64,000 nucleotides of DNA from NCBI RefSeq assembly GCF_001045555.1, contig NZ_LFBU01000002.1, positions 930,001 through 994,000 on the forward strand, written 5' to 3'. The notes under the pieces were generated by a model that ran no database searches, was not told the DNA's origin, and saw only the letters and a list, made by a program, of their open reading frames with translations. The translations under genes and the position numbers were made by a program. This document shows positions 55,950 to 64,000 of the stretch, one piece after another (the first letter of the stretch is position 1; each line of letters begins with the position of its first letter). The DNA is from Marinobacter subterrani. Its GTDB lineage: Bacteria; Pseudomonadota; Gammaproteobacteria; Pseudomonadales; Oleiphilaceae.

Positions 55950-56944
55950 GTTTCTATGGCTTCTCCGGCACTGAACCAGACTGAGTCTGGCCCCCGCCTG
56001 TGTGCCTCTGCCATCGCCTCTTGTGCCCGCTTGCGGAGCGTATCGGTACGGGTGTCGCCGCTGCCACGGGTGGTGCAGCCCAGGCTGACAGTTGCCTTGC
56101 CAACGACCGGCCACGTCTGTTCGGCAATGGTTCGGCGGATGCGTTCGGCGATCACTCTCACGCCCTCTTCTGGTGTGAATGGCAGTATCAGGAAGAACTG
56201 TGTGTCCTTCAGGGTGTACAGGGTGTCGCCCGCGCGAATAACCCCGAACAGGTGTTCGGTCATGTGCCGGAAAAGGCCCTGAACCTGGGCTTTGCCGTGC
56301 AGGTCGGCAATTTCGTCTGCGTAATCAATGCTCAGGTCAATCACCGACAGGGGATGCCCGGTGGCGATTGCCCGGCTGATCTCCTTTTGCAGGGTTTCGT
56401 CCAGAAAACGGGCATTGTGAGCGCCGGTAAGGGGGTCGGTTATGGCAAGGTCTTCCGCAGACTGTGCCATGTGATCGTAATGCCAGATGTACAGTGCGGC
56501 GGCCGAAAGCAGAATGAAGAGCCCGCCGATGATGGTGACCGCATCAGCCGGGGCCTGCCGCAGGAACAGGATGACCGACATGGGAATCAGCAGCAGAAGC
56601 GACAGCGCCACCCCCTGGCGTAATGGCAGAATCAGCAGGTTCAGGACAACAAGCGGCATGGCCCAGTGGCTGATGCCGGGCGCCTCCATGGTCAGCAGGG
56701 CCGCCAGTATGCCGCTGTTCAGGCCGGAAAGAATAATCAGATGGCCCGGAGCCGAAAGCTGGTGCCGGCGGTAGATAACCGTGTAAATGACGCCGGCCAG
56801 CGTCAGCAGCGCCATGCCTGTTGCCAGATAAAACAGCTCGTAAAAGCCGTAACGCAGGTTCTGCATGGCCAGTGTGAAAATAAACAGGCAGGCGATGCCG
56901 TAACCGAAGGCGTGGGTCCAGGTCCTGAGCCGGGTTTCTGTCAT
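55946..56944 (-). CDS. Membrane protein with degenerate GGDEF domain, first-type
   Basis: A 332-residue protein with about six membrane segments (residues about 10-160) and a C-terminal GGDEF-fold domain (ITDPLTGAHNARFLDETL near residue 170). Where diguanylate cyclases have GGDEF, this has KDTQF (residues 246-250), so synthesis of c-di-GMP is not expected. The inhibitory-site motif RxxD is kept as R237-A-G-D240, exactly five residues before the altered motif. It could therefore bind c-di-GMP as a receptor. It overlaps the next gene by four bases and the preceding paralogue by one. Confidence 0.85.
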   Translation of the reverse strand: MTETRLRTWTHAFGYGIACLFIFTLAMQNLRYGFYELFYLATGMALLTLAGVIYTVIYRRHQLSAPGHLIILSGLNSGILAALLTMEAPGISHWAMPLVVLNLLILPLRQGVALSLLLLIPMSVILFLRQAPADAVTIIGGLFILLSAAALYIWHYDHMAQSAEDLAITDPLTGAHNARFLDETLQKEISRAIATGHPLSVIDLSIDYADEIADLHGKAQVQGLFRHMTEHLFGVIRAGDTLYTLKDTQFFLILPFTPEEGVRVIAERIRRTIAEQTWPVVGKATVSLGCTTRGSGDTRTDTLRKRAQEAMAEAHRRGPDSVWFSAGEAIET

Positions 56945-57957
56945 TAAACTGGCCCCTGTGTCTGCGGCTGGCCGGGTTGTGCCGGCTGTGACCAGGCGCT
57001 GTAGGCCTGGCTACGGTTGCCTCCCTGTTGCTGGGCCCGGCGCAGGGCGTTGGCGGCACTTTGCTGAAGCGTGTTGGCGTCGTCTCCTATGTTGAGCCCG
57101 GCAATGCCGGTACTGACAGTGAGATTCATGCCGTGACTTTCGAGCAGTGTGGCCAGTCCGCGGCGGATGGTTTCACCGCGGGCGATGGCATCACTGGTGG
57201 AGATGCCCGGGAGGATCACCAGGAACTGAAGGTCTGCCACCCGGTAGTAGGTATCAAAATCCCGTATCTGGGAGTGCAGGTAGCGGCCGATACGCGGCAG
57301 GATCGAGCGGATATCCTCGTCCGGATCATGGTCGCTCAGATGGGTGTCCAGGCCGATCATGATAATGGACATATCCGTGCCTTCCCGCTCGCTGCGCTGG
57401 ATTTCCTTGTGCAGATCGGCAGACAGGTATTCCCGGCTGGCGGCCTGGGTCAGTTCATCGGTCCGGCGCAGGGGCGCCAGTTGTCGGGTTTTGTACTCTC
57501 GCAGGAAGACCAGCAGGGCCGATAACAGCATGGTGAGAAGAAAGGCGCTGATCATCTGGTGGCGATCGGCCAGCCCCACCGCCCACTGTGTTGCTACCAT
57601 GGCCAGCACTACGATGACCAGAGTGATTGCGCCTGCGAATGCCAGGGGAACAAGGGCAAACGCGACAAGAGGAAGCGCGTAGAGCCAGTGGCTCAGCACC
57701 CAGGGCCCGATCCAGAAACTGGTTAGCAGGATCAGCACAAGAGCCAGAAAAAACGCCTGCTGAACCTTCGGCCAAGGCCGGTTTACCCGGCTGGGGTGAA
57801 ATGTTCTGCCTGAGATCACAATGCCCGCGGCTGCGCCCGCTGCCGCCGCTACCATTGGCTCGCCCAGCATGGCGCACAGAACGGCAATGGCGATCAGAGC
57901 CACCAGGCCTGCCCGTGACAACTTGCTTAACAGGAATTTTTCGGCCAATTGGGCCAT
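56944..57957 (-). CDS. Membrane protein with degenerate GGDEF domain, second paralogue
   Basis: A 337-residue protein with about six membrane segments in residues 15-150, then a GGDEF-fold domain with a worn DxLT region (RTDELTQAASREYLSADLHKEI). The catalytic motif reads ADLQF (residues 241-245) in place of GGDEF, and RxxD is kept as R232-D-F-D235 with five residues between. The C-terminus is Gln/Pro-rich. It resembles the downstream gene in layout and in the shared D-x-Q-F replacement. First gene of a three-gene minus-strand operon; AGGACGG precedes ATG 57957. The divergent proA promoter is about 70 bases away. Confidence 0.85.
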   Translation of the reverse strand: MAQLAEKFLLSKLSRAGLVALIAIAVLCAMLGEPMVAAAAGAAAGIVISGRTFHPSRVNRPWPKVQQAFFLALVLILLTSFWIGPWVLSHWLYALPLVAFALVPLAFAGAITLVIVVLAMVATQWAVGLADRHQMISAFLLTMLLSALLVFLREYKTRQLAPLRRTDELTQAASREYLSADLHKEIQRSEREGTDMSIIMIGLDTHLSDHDPDEDIRSILPRIGRYLHSQIRDFDTYYRVADLQFLVILPGISTSDAIARGETIRRGLATLLESHGMNLTVSTGIAGLNIGDDANTLQQSAANALRRAQQQGGNRSQAYSAWSQPAQPGQPQTQGPV

Positions 57958-58010
57958 GATATCCGTCCTTTTCTCAACTCCCTGAAAAAAATCCTTCCCG
58001 AAGTTTCCGA

Positions 58011-58035
58011 GTATGGCATACCGCAGCGGTATAAT
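58011..58035 (+). promoter_or_regulatory. Candidate proA promoter with overlapping palindromes
   Basis: A perfect TATAAT at 58030-58035 overlaps the 15-bp palindrome ATACCGC-A-GCGGTAT (58018-58032). That in turn overlaps GTATG-G-CATAC (58011-58021). The symmetry suggests an operator; no good -35 is seen. The gap also serves the divergent GGDEF-like operon. Confidence 0.45.
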
Positions 58036-58134
58036 ATCTGTTTGGGATGCGTACTTGAAACGGGAAAGGTAAAGTTAGGCACTAATTCCCGATTTCCGCT
58101 TTGAAACAGCGCTTTGAAAACGAAAGGTAACGTA

Positions 58135-59391
58135 ATGGACATTGCAGCTTATATGGCTGAGGTGGGCCAGCAGGCCCGTGCAGCAGTGACCGGAGTGGCG
58201 CGCTCGACCACCGCCGTTCGCAATCAGGCACTGCTTGCGACGGCAGAGGCTCTTGATGCCGCGCGGCACGAACTGGCTGTGGCCAACAGCAAGGATCTGG
58301 ACCGGGGCCGGGAAAATGGCCTTGATGCGGCCATGCTGGACCGCCTTGAGCTGACGCCCCAACGGATCGACGCCATGATTGAAGGGCTGAAGCAGGTGGC
58401 CTCGTTGCCGGATCCCATTGGCGCCATCACTGACATGGCGTTCCGCCCCTCGGGGATTCAGGTTGGCAAGATGCGGGTTCCCCTGGGTGTGGTCGGGATA
58501 ATCTACGAGTCCCGGCCGAATGTGACCGTTGAGGCGGCCAGCCTGTGCCTGAAATCCGGCAACGCCACGATTCTCCGGGGTGGTTCCGAAGCAATCCACT
58601 CCAATCAGGCCATCGCCCGCTGTCTCTCCGAAGGCCTGGCCAGTGCCGGGTTGCCCGAGGCCGCCGTGCAGGTCATCAAGACCACGGACCGGGCCGCCGT
58701 GGGTGAGCTGATCACCATGCCGGCCTATGTGGATGTAATTGTGCCCCGGGGGGGTAAGGGCCTGATCGAGCGCATCAGCCGCGATGCCCGGGTGCCGGTG
58801 ATCAAGCATCTCGACGGCGTATGCCACGTCTACATTGACAGTCACGCCGATCCGGAAAAGGCGCTCAAGGTCGCGGTCAATGCCAAGACCCAGCGTTATG
58901 GCACCTGCAACACCATGGAAACGTTGCTGGTGGATCGCGAGATTGCCGAGGATATTCTGCCGCTGCTCGCACCGGCATTTGTCGAGAAAGGCGTCGAGCT
59001 CCGCGGCTGCGAAGAGACCCGCGCCATTGTTGACGGTGTCGCCGAGGCGACCGAGGCCGACTGGGAAGCCGAGTATCTGGCCCCGGTTCTGGCGGTGCGG
59101 GTGGTGGGCGGGCTGGACGGCGCCATTGAACACATCAACCGCTACAGCTCGCAGCACACCGACAGCATCGTGACCGAGAATTATACCCGGGCGCGCCGGT
59201 TCATTACCGAGGTGGATTCCAGTTCCGTGATGGTCAACGCTTCCACTCGCTTCGCGGATGGATTCGAGTATGGCCTGGGCGCAGAGATCGGGATCTCGAC
59301 TGACAAGATCCATGCCCGCGGTCCGGTGGGGCTTGAGGGGCTCACCTCCCAGAAATATGTGGTGTTCGGCGACGGGCATATCCGGACCTGA
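58135..59391 (+). CDS. proA: Gamma-glutamyl phosphate reductase
   Basis: ProA reduces glutamyl phosphate to glutamate semialdehyde with NADPH in proline synthesis. The 418-residue product is an aldehyde-dehydrogenase-fold enzyme with [67 protein letters not shown], the catalytic Cys in [17 protein letters not shown] near residue 259, and [44 protein letters not shown] 58135 has AAAGG upstream. No proB is adjacent. nadD starts inside the proA stop (TGATG). Confidence 0.97.
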   Translation: MDIAAYMAEVGQQARAAVTGVARSTTAVRNQALLATAEALDAARHELAVANSKDLDRGRENGLDAAMLDRLELTPQRIDAMIEGLKQVASLPDPIGAITDMAFRPSGIQVGKMRVPLGVVGIIYESRPNVTVEAASLCLKSGNATILRGGSEAIHSNQAIARCLSEGLASAGLPEAAVQVIKTTDRAAVGELITMPAYVDVIVPRGGKGLIERISRDARVPVIKHLDGVCHVYIDSHADPEKALKVAVNAKTQRYGTCNTMETLLVDREIAEDILPLLAPAFVEKGVELRGCEETRAIVDGVAEATEADWEAEYLAPVLAVRVVGGLDGAIEHINRYSSQHTDSIVTENYTRARRFITEVDSSSVMVNASTRFADGFEYGLGAEIGISTDKIHARGPVGLEGLTSQKYVVFGDGHIRT

Positions 59392-60047
59392 TGCCCATGC
59401 ATGTGATTTATGGCGGAACCTTTGATCCGGTGCACCATGGCCATCTTCGGCTGGCGCTTGAAGTCAGTGACCGGCTTGGTGTCGGATCCGTCAGCCTGGT
59501 GCCCTGTCATATTCCGCCGCACCGTGGCCAGACCGGCGCATCGTCAGACCAGCGCCTGGCCATGCTCCGGCTGGCGATTGCCGGCGAGCCCCAGTTGCGA
59601 ATTGATAACCGGGAGCTGGCAAGAGAGGGCGCCTCCTACACGGCGGATACACTTCGCCAGCTCAGGGCAGAGCTCGGCCCGGACGAGCCGCTGGCAATGG
59701 TCGTTGGAACCGACGCCTTTGCCAGCTTTGACCGCTGGCGGGAATGGCAGCAAATTCCGGAGCTTGCCCATGTGATTGTGGTTCGCCGGCCGGGCCCGGC
59801 ACTGGATCCGGCCGGCAAGCCGGCCAGGCTGTTGGCGGAGCGCCTGGTGTCGGGCCCCGAGGCGCTGCATCACAGCCCTTGTGGCGGATTTCTTCAGATG
59901 GATCCGCCGCTGCTGGATATCTCGGCCACGGGTATCCGGGAGTGCATTGGCGATGGCCGGTCCCCGCGATATCTGGTGCCTGACCAGGTCTGGCAGGAAA
60001 TTCGCCGCCAGGCACTCTATGGTGCGTGCCCCGACGGGAACTTTTAG
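59391..60047 (+). CDS. nadD: Nicotinate-nucleotide adenylyltransferase
   Basis: NadD makes nicotinate adenine dinucleotide in NAD synthesis. The 218-residue product has the nucleotidyltransferase motif [18 protein letters not shown] (HxGH), [34 protein letters not shown], and the ISATGIRE motif (family consensus ISSTxIR) near residue 180. ATG 59391 overlaps the proA stop; ATG 59397 two codons later is equally possible. proA-nadD-rsfS is a frequent gammaproteobacterial order. Confidence 0.95.
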   Translation: MPMHVIYGGTFDPVHHGHLRLALEVSDRLGVGSVSLVPCHIPPHRGQTGASSDQRLAMLRLAIAGEPQLRIDNRELAREGASYTADTLRQLRAELGPDEPLAMVVGTDAFASFDRWREWQQIPELAHVIVVRRPGPALDPAGKPARLLAERLVSGPEALHHSPCGGFLQMDPPLLDISATGIRECIGDGRSPRYLVPDQVWQEIRRQALYGACPDGNF

Positions 60048-60117
60048 TGCTACAATCGCGTCTGAATACGATATTTCGGGCGGCCATTCCGGCAAACGCC
60101 CGTCCGACAGGGTGATT

Positions 60118-60468
60118 ATGCAGGCAGAGCAACTGAAAGACCTGGTAGTAAATGCGCTTGAAGATGTGAAAGCACAGGACATCAGCGTCATTGATGTCCG
60201 TGACCGAACCAGTATCACCGACTTCATGGTTCTGGCATCCGGAACCTCCAACCGACATGTGAAATCCCTTGCCGATTCCGTGGTTGTTGAAGCCAAAGAG
60301 CAGGGTGTTCGCGCCAGTAATGTCGAGGGCGCGGGAGTCAGTGACTGGATTCTGGTGGACCTGGGCGATGTGGTCGTCCACGTCATGATGCCTGCCACGC
60401 GGGAATTCTATGATCTGGAGCGTTTCTGGCGCGACGCCCCGGATCTTGGTGTTGCAGGCAGCGAATAA
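60118..60468 (+). CDS. rsfS: Ribosome silencing factor RsfS
   Basis: RsfS binds ribosomal protein L14 and blocks subunit joining when nutrients are scarce. The 116-residue product has [46 protein letters not shown], the [29 protein letters not shown] signature, and the usual length. ATG 60118 has AGGGT upstream; a longer in-frame extension to 59776 lies within nadD. It is two bases before rlmH. Confidence 0.96.
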   Translation: MQAEQLKDLVVNALEDVKAQDISVIDVRDRTSITDFMVLASGTSNRHVKSLADSVVVEAKEQGVRASNVEGAGVSDWILVDLGDVVVHVMMPATREFYDLERFWRDAPDLGVAGSE

Positions 60469-60470
60469 TC

Positions 60471-60941
60471 ATGCGGTTGCGCCTGATCTGTGTGGGGCAG
60501 AAAATGCCCGACTGGGTCATTACCGGATTCGGAGATTACGCCCGCCGCATGCCGCCGGAGTTGCCCCTGGAGCTGGTGGAGATTGCCATGGCTCACCGGG
60601 GCAAAAATCCCGATATTTCCAGACTGATGCAGCGCGAATGTGACGCGATTCTCTCCGCGACGGGCCCGAAAGACCGGGTGATTGCGCTTGAGGTTGGTGG
60701 TCGTCCCTGGTCGACCGAGAAGCTGGCAGGCCAGCTTGAGACCTGGCAACAGGATGGTCGGGATGTGAGTTTCCTGGTGGGTGGCCCGGATGGCCTGGCG
60801 GAAGACTGCCGGAAGCGGGCAGACCAGCAGTGGTCTCTCTCGCCGCTTACCTTACCTCACCCCCTGGTGCGTATCGTTCTCGCGGAACAGCTCTACCGAG
60901 CCTGGTCGATCACCCGCAATCACCCATACCATCGGGCTTAG
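60471..60941 (+). CDS. rlmH: 23S rRNA (pseudouridine1915-N3)-methyltransferase RlmH
   Basis: RlmH methylates pseudouridine 1915 in helix 69 of assembled 70S ribosomes. The 156-residue product is a SPOUT methylase: [64 protein letters not shown] (the SAM knot), and [29 protein letters not shown] at the end. It sits between rsfS and mrdA, the standard order. Confidence 0.97.
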   Translation: MRLRLICVGQKMPDWVITGFGDYARRMPPELPLELVEIAMAHRGKNPDISRLMQRECDAILSATGPKDRVIALEVGGRPWSTEKLAGQLETWQQDGRDVSFLVGGPDGLAEDCRKRADQQWSLSPLTLPHPLVRIVLAEQLYRAWSITRNHPYHRA

Positions 60942-60950
60942 GGAGCTTCT

Positions 60951-62846
60951 ATGCCGTGGGGCGAGTTCAAGGATACGGCGGCAGAACGCCGACTTTTCCA
61001 GCGCCGGACCGTGGTCATGCTGTTATTTGTCATGGTGGCCATTGGCGGGCTGATTGCGCGCATGTACCAGCTTCAGATTGTCGAGCACGAGGTTTATACC
61101 ACCCTGTCGGACAAGAACCGTGTGCAGGTTCAGTCAGTTCCCCCGCCCCGGGGCCTTATCTACGACCGTAACAATACCCTGCTGGCTGAAAATCGCCCGG
61201 TGTTCAGCGTAAAGCTGGTGCCGGAGCGTGTTGATGGCATGGATGAAACGCTGGAGAAACTCGGTTCCATTCTGGAGATTTCCGAGGAAGATCTTGAGCG
61301 CTTCCGGCGCCGGCTCGAGGAGCCCCGGCGGCCTTTCCAGGAGATTCCGCTCCGTTATGATCTCACCCCGGAGGAGATTGCCCGGCTCGCGGTGGAGCGA
61401 CACGAACTTCCCGGCGTCGAGGTGAAAGCGGAGCTGGTGCGCTATTACCCTCATGGTGAACTCACGGCTCATGCCCTGGGGTATGTCGGCCGTATCAACC
61501 GGAATGAGCTGCAGAATATCGACCCGGTGAACTATGCGGGCACCAACTACATCGGAAAATCCGGCATTGAGCGGTTTTACGAGGAGATCCTCCACGGCAA
61601 GGTGGGTTATCAACATGTTGAGACCAACGCCCGTGGCCGGATCATGAGGGTTCTGGAGCGCGAGAACCCGGTGCCCGGTGAAGACCTCCAGCTCCATCTG
61701 GATCTCAGGCTGCAGCAGCGCGCCCATGAGCTACTCGACGGGCGGCGCGGCGCCATTGTTGCGATTGAGCCGGACACCGGAGGCATTCTGGCGCTGGCCA
61801 GTGTGCCCGGGTTCGACGCCAACAAGTTTGTTACCGGAATCAGTGTCAATGATTACCGGGAGCTCCGCGAGAGCAAGGACAAGCCGCTCTTCAACCGTGC
61901 ACTGCGCGGGCAATACCCGCCGGGCTCGACAATCAAGCCCATGCTGGCTGTGGCCGGGCTCGACAGCAATGCCGTCACAAGGGATCACACCATTTGGGAC
62001 CCTGGATACTATCGCCTGACGGAAGGCGGCCGGCTCTGGCGTGACTGGAAACAATGGGGCCATGGCTGGGTCGACCTGAAAGACGCCGTGGCGGAATCCT
62101 GCGACGTCTATTTTTATGAAATGGCCGTGGAAATGGGCGTGGACACTATGTACAGCTACCTCTCCCGGTTCGGCTTCGGGGAGGATGCCACCCTGGATGT
62201 GGCCGGCGCACTGAATGGCCTGCTGCCATCGCCGGAATGGAAACGTGCGGTCAGGAACCGGCCCTGGTACCCCGGGGATACGGTCAACATGGGTATTGGC
62301 CAGGGCTTCATGCTCGCCACACCACTGCAGCTGGCCACGGCCACGGCCCTGATCGCCAATCGGGGCAAGTGGGTGGAGCCGAGGTTGCTGAAAGATATAA
62401 AAGGCGATCATCCGACCGACCAGTTTCTGCCTGATGAAACCCACGAGCCGCTCAAGCTGAAAAATCCCCAGGATTGGGAGTACGTTGTGGACGCGATGGC
62501 CGAGGTGATGCACGGCGCCCATGGTACAGCCCGGCGAGCCGGTAGTGACGCTCCCTACCGGATGGCCGGCAAGACCGGCACGGCTCAGGTGTTCAGCCTG
62601 GATGAGGATGAGGAGTACGATGCGGAAGAGCTCCGGGAGCGTCTGCGGGATCACGCGCTCTTTGTCGGCTTCGCCCCGGTGGATAACCCGAAGATTGCGG
62701 TGGCGGTGATCGTTGAGAACGGTGGCAGCGGCAGTGGCACAGCGGCACCGGTTGCCCGGGCCATGTTCGATGCCTGGCTGCTGGACTATTCCAAGCCGTC
62801 CGGTGACAAGCTGGTCAGCAATGCAGCAGGGCAGGTGTCGAACTGA
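60951..62846 (+). CDS. mrdA: Peptidoglycan transpeptidase PBP2 (elongation)
   Basis: PBP2 cross-links peptidoglycan of the side wall and partners with RodA. The 631-residue product has one N-terminal membrane helix (VVMLLFVMVAIGGLIARMYQ, about residues 22-41), the pedestal domain (PPPRGLIYDRNNTLLAENRPVFSVKLVPE), and the transpeptidase with S326-T-I-K329, the SCD motif in AVAESCDVYFYEMA and KTGTAQVF near residue 541. The loop NYAGTNYIGKSGIERFYEEILHG is typical of this class. It overlaps rodA by one base. Confidence 0.97.
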   Translation: MPWGEFKDTAAERRLFQRRTVVMLLFVMVAIGGLIARMYQLQIVEHEVYTTLSDKNRVQVQSVPPPRGLIYDRNNTLLAENRPVFSVKLVPERVDGMDETLEKLGSILEISEEDLERFRRRLEEPRRPFQEIPLRYDLTPEEIARLAVERHELPGVEVKAELVRYYPHGELTAHALGYVGRINRNELQNIDPVNYAGTNYIGKSGIERFYEEILHGKVGYQHVETNARGRIMRVLERENPVPGEDLQLHLDLRLQQRAHELLDGRRGAIVAIEPDTGGILALASVPGFDANKFVTGISVNDYRELRESKDKPLFNRALRGQYPPGSTIKPMLAVAGLDSNAVTRDHTIWDPGYYRLTEGGRLWRDWKQWGHGWVDLKDAVAESCDVYFYEMAVEMGVDTMYSYLSRFGFGEDATLDVAGALNGLLPSPEWKRAVRNRPWYPGDTVNMGIGQGFMLATPLQLATATALIANRGKWVEPRLLKDIKGDHPTDQFLPDETHEPLKLKNPQDWEYVVDAMAEVMHGAHGTARRAGSDAPYRMAGKTGTAQVFSLDEDEEYDAEELRERLRDHALFVGFAPVDNPKIAVAVIVENGGSGSGTAAPVARAMFDAWLLDYSKPSGDKLVSNAAGQVSN

Positions 62847-63991
62847 TGGCCTTCAAGACATTACTTGATCCAACCGCAAGCAATCCCCTCGGCCGGCAGC
62901 GGACCATCTGGATGACGCTGCACCTGGATCCGATCCTGCTGGCGCTGTTGCTTGTGCTGGTTTCCTGCGGCCTGTTCGTGCTTTACAGCGGGGCGGACCG
63001 GAACCTGGAAGTGGTCAAGGCCCAGGGCATCCGGCTGGCTATCGCCTTTGTCGTTATGTTTGTGTTCGCGCAACTGGATCCTTCGGTGTATCGACGGTGG
63101 GCGCCCTGGCTCTATGTGGCCGGAGTCCTGTCGCTGGTTGCGGTTCTGGTGGCTGGTGTCGGGGCCAAGGGCGCGCAGCGCTGGCTGGATTTGCCGGGGG
63201 GGTTGCCGCGCTTTCAGCCCTCCGAGCTGATGAAGCTCGTGGTGCCCATGACGACAGCCTGGTACCTCTCCAGGCATTTTCTGCCTCCGAGGTTCCGGCA
63301 TGTGGCAGTCGGGCTTGCGATCGTGCTGCTGCCGATGGGGCTGATCATTGATCAGCCGGATCTGGGGACCTCGCTGCTGGTTGGGCTGGCGGGAATTTTT
63401 GTGGTGTTTTTTGCCGGTATCAGCTGGAAACTGATCGCGGCGTTTGTTGCCATGGTGTCGGTGTCTGCGCCACTGATGTGGTTTTTTGTCATGCGGGACT
63501 ACCAGAAGCAGCGGGTTCTGACGCTGCTGAACCCGCAAAGTGATCCGCTTGGCGCCGGCTGGAATATCATCCAGTCGAAAACCGCCATTGGCTCCGGAGG
63601 CATTGAAGGCAAGGGTTGGTTGCAGGGTACCCAGTCCCACCTGGAGTTCCTGCCGGAGAGCCACACCGACTTTATCGTTGCCGTGCTGGCGGAGGAATTT
63701 GGCTTCATCGGGATGCTCGCGCTCCTGACCGTATATTTCCTGATCATACTCAGGTGCCTGTATATCGCCGCCACCGCTCAGGATTCCTTCAGTCGCCTTG
63801 TGGCCGGCGCCCTGGCGATGACTTTCTTCATCTATGTCTTCGTGAATATCGGTATGGTAAGCGGAATTTTACCGGTGGTGGGTGTGCCTTTACCGCTTGT
63901 CAGCTATGGTGGAACCTCCAGTGTCACCCTGATGGCGGCATTCGGGGTCTTGATGTCAGTACATACACACCGGAGAATGATTGGTGCCTGA
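62846..63991 (+). CDS. rodA: Rod-shape peptidoglycan polymerase RodA (SEDS family)
   Basis: RodA polymerises glycan strands for side-wall growth with PBP2. The 381-residue product has about ten membrane segments and SEDS motifs: GAKGAQRWLDLPGGLPRFQPSELMKLVVPM, LIIDQPDLGTSLLVGLAGIF, the GIEGKGWLQGTQSHLEFLPESHTDFIVAVLAEEFGF block, and GVPLPLVSYGGTSSVTLMAAFG at the end. The gene is complete, with its stop nine bases before the window edge. The mrdA-rodA pair implies a rod-shaped cell. Confidence 0.97.
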   Translation: MAFKTLLDPTASNPLGRQRTIWMTLHLDPILLALLLVLVSCGLFVLYSGADRNLEVVKAQGIRLAIAFVVMFVFAQLDPSVYRRWAPWLYVAGVLSLVAVLVAGVGAKGAQRWLDLPGGLPRFQPSELMKLVVPMTTAWYLSRHFLPPRFRHVAVGLAIVLLPMGLIIDQPDLGTSLLVGLAGIFVVFFAGISWKLIAAFVAMVSVSAPLMWFFVMRDYQKQRVLTLLNPQSDPLGAGWNIIQSKTAIGSGGIEGKGWLQGTQSHLEFLPESHTDFIVAVLAEEFGFIGMLALLTVYFLIILRCLYIAATAQDSFSRLVAGALAMTFFIYVFVNIGMVSGILPVVGVPLPLVSYGGTSSVTLMAAFGVLMSVHTHRRMIGA

Positions 63992-64000
63992 CCGGAACCC

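Overview
The window is a stretch of chromosome from a marine gammaproteobacterium, most likely Marinobacter or a close relative. This is inferred from the gene order and protein sequences (petABC-sspAB, a divergent diaA-yraN-lpoA block, rsmI-rnpB-mraZ, a complete dcw cluster, dciA next to lpxC and secA, and proA-nadD-rsfS-rlmH-mrdA-rodA). No species-level marker is present. GC content is high, coding density is high, and most neighbouring genes overlap by a few bases. I see no prophage, insertion sequence, CRISPR array or tRNA.

Layout. 1-7 kb: the 3' part of prfC, a TatD-type nuclease, rplM-rpsI, the three-gene bc1 complex operon, and sspA-sspB. 7-10 kb, minus strand: lpoA, yraN and a divergent diaA. 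10-30 kb, plus strand: rsmI, the RNase P RNA gene with its own promoter, then the dcw cluster mraZ-rsmH-ftsL-ftsI-murE-murF-mraY-murD-ftsW-murG-murC-ddl-ftsQ-ftsA-ftsZ, followed by lpxC. It is led by a promoter and four 10-bp-phased MraZ boxes. 30-38 kb: dciA (minus), an M23 endopeptidase, secA, argJ, a Nudix-ThiE fusion, moaC and ribA. 38-42 kb, minus strand: xseB-ispA-dxs (isoprenoid precursors) and an NRDE protein. 42-47 kb: a TauE/SafE permease, lgt-thyA, an unusual repeat-bearing gap, folA, and a DEAD-box helicase (minus). 47-58 kb: a haloalkane-dehalogenase homologue, two small uncharacterised genes, perM, a secreted peptidoglycan-binding-like protein, ilvD, an HDOD protein, a Lon-N-domain protein, and an operon of two degenerate GGDEF membrane proteins plus a DedA-PAP2 fusion. 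58-64 kb: proA-nadD-rsfS-rlmH-mrdA-rodA.

Most of the window is core machinery: cell wall precursors, division, elongation, respiration, secretion and translation. The unusual points are: (1) two 111-112 bp cruciform-type elements between thyA and folA, in opposite orientation, with perfect 29-bp arms of unrelated sequence around a shared core; (2) a haloalkane dehalogenase whose nucleophile Asp is Asn; (3) a tandem pair of GGDEF proteins that have lost the catalytic motif but kept the RxxD inhibitory site, translationally coupled to a membrane phosphatase; (4) a DiaA homologue whose SIS sugar-binding loops are replaced; (5) an 82-residue cysteine-rich protein with a strong ribosome binding site.
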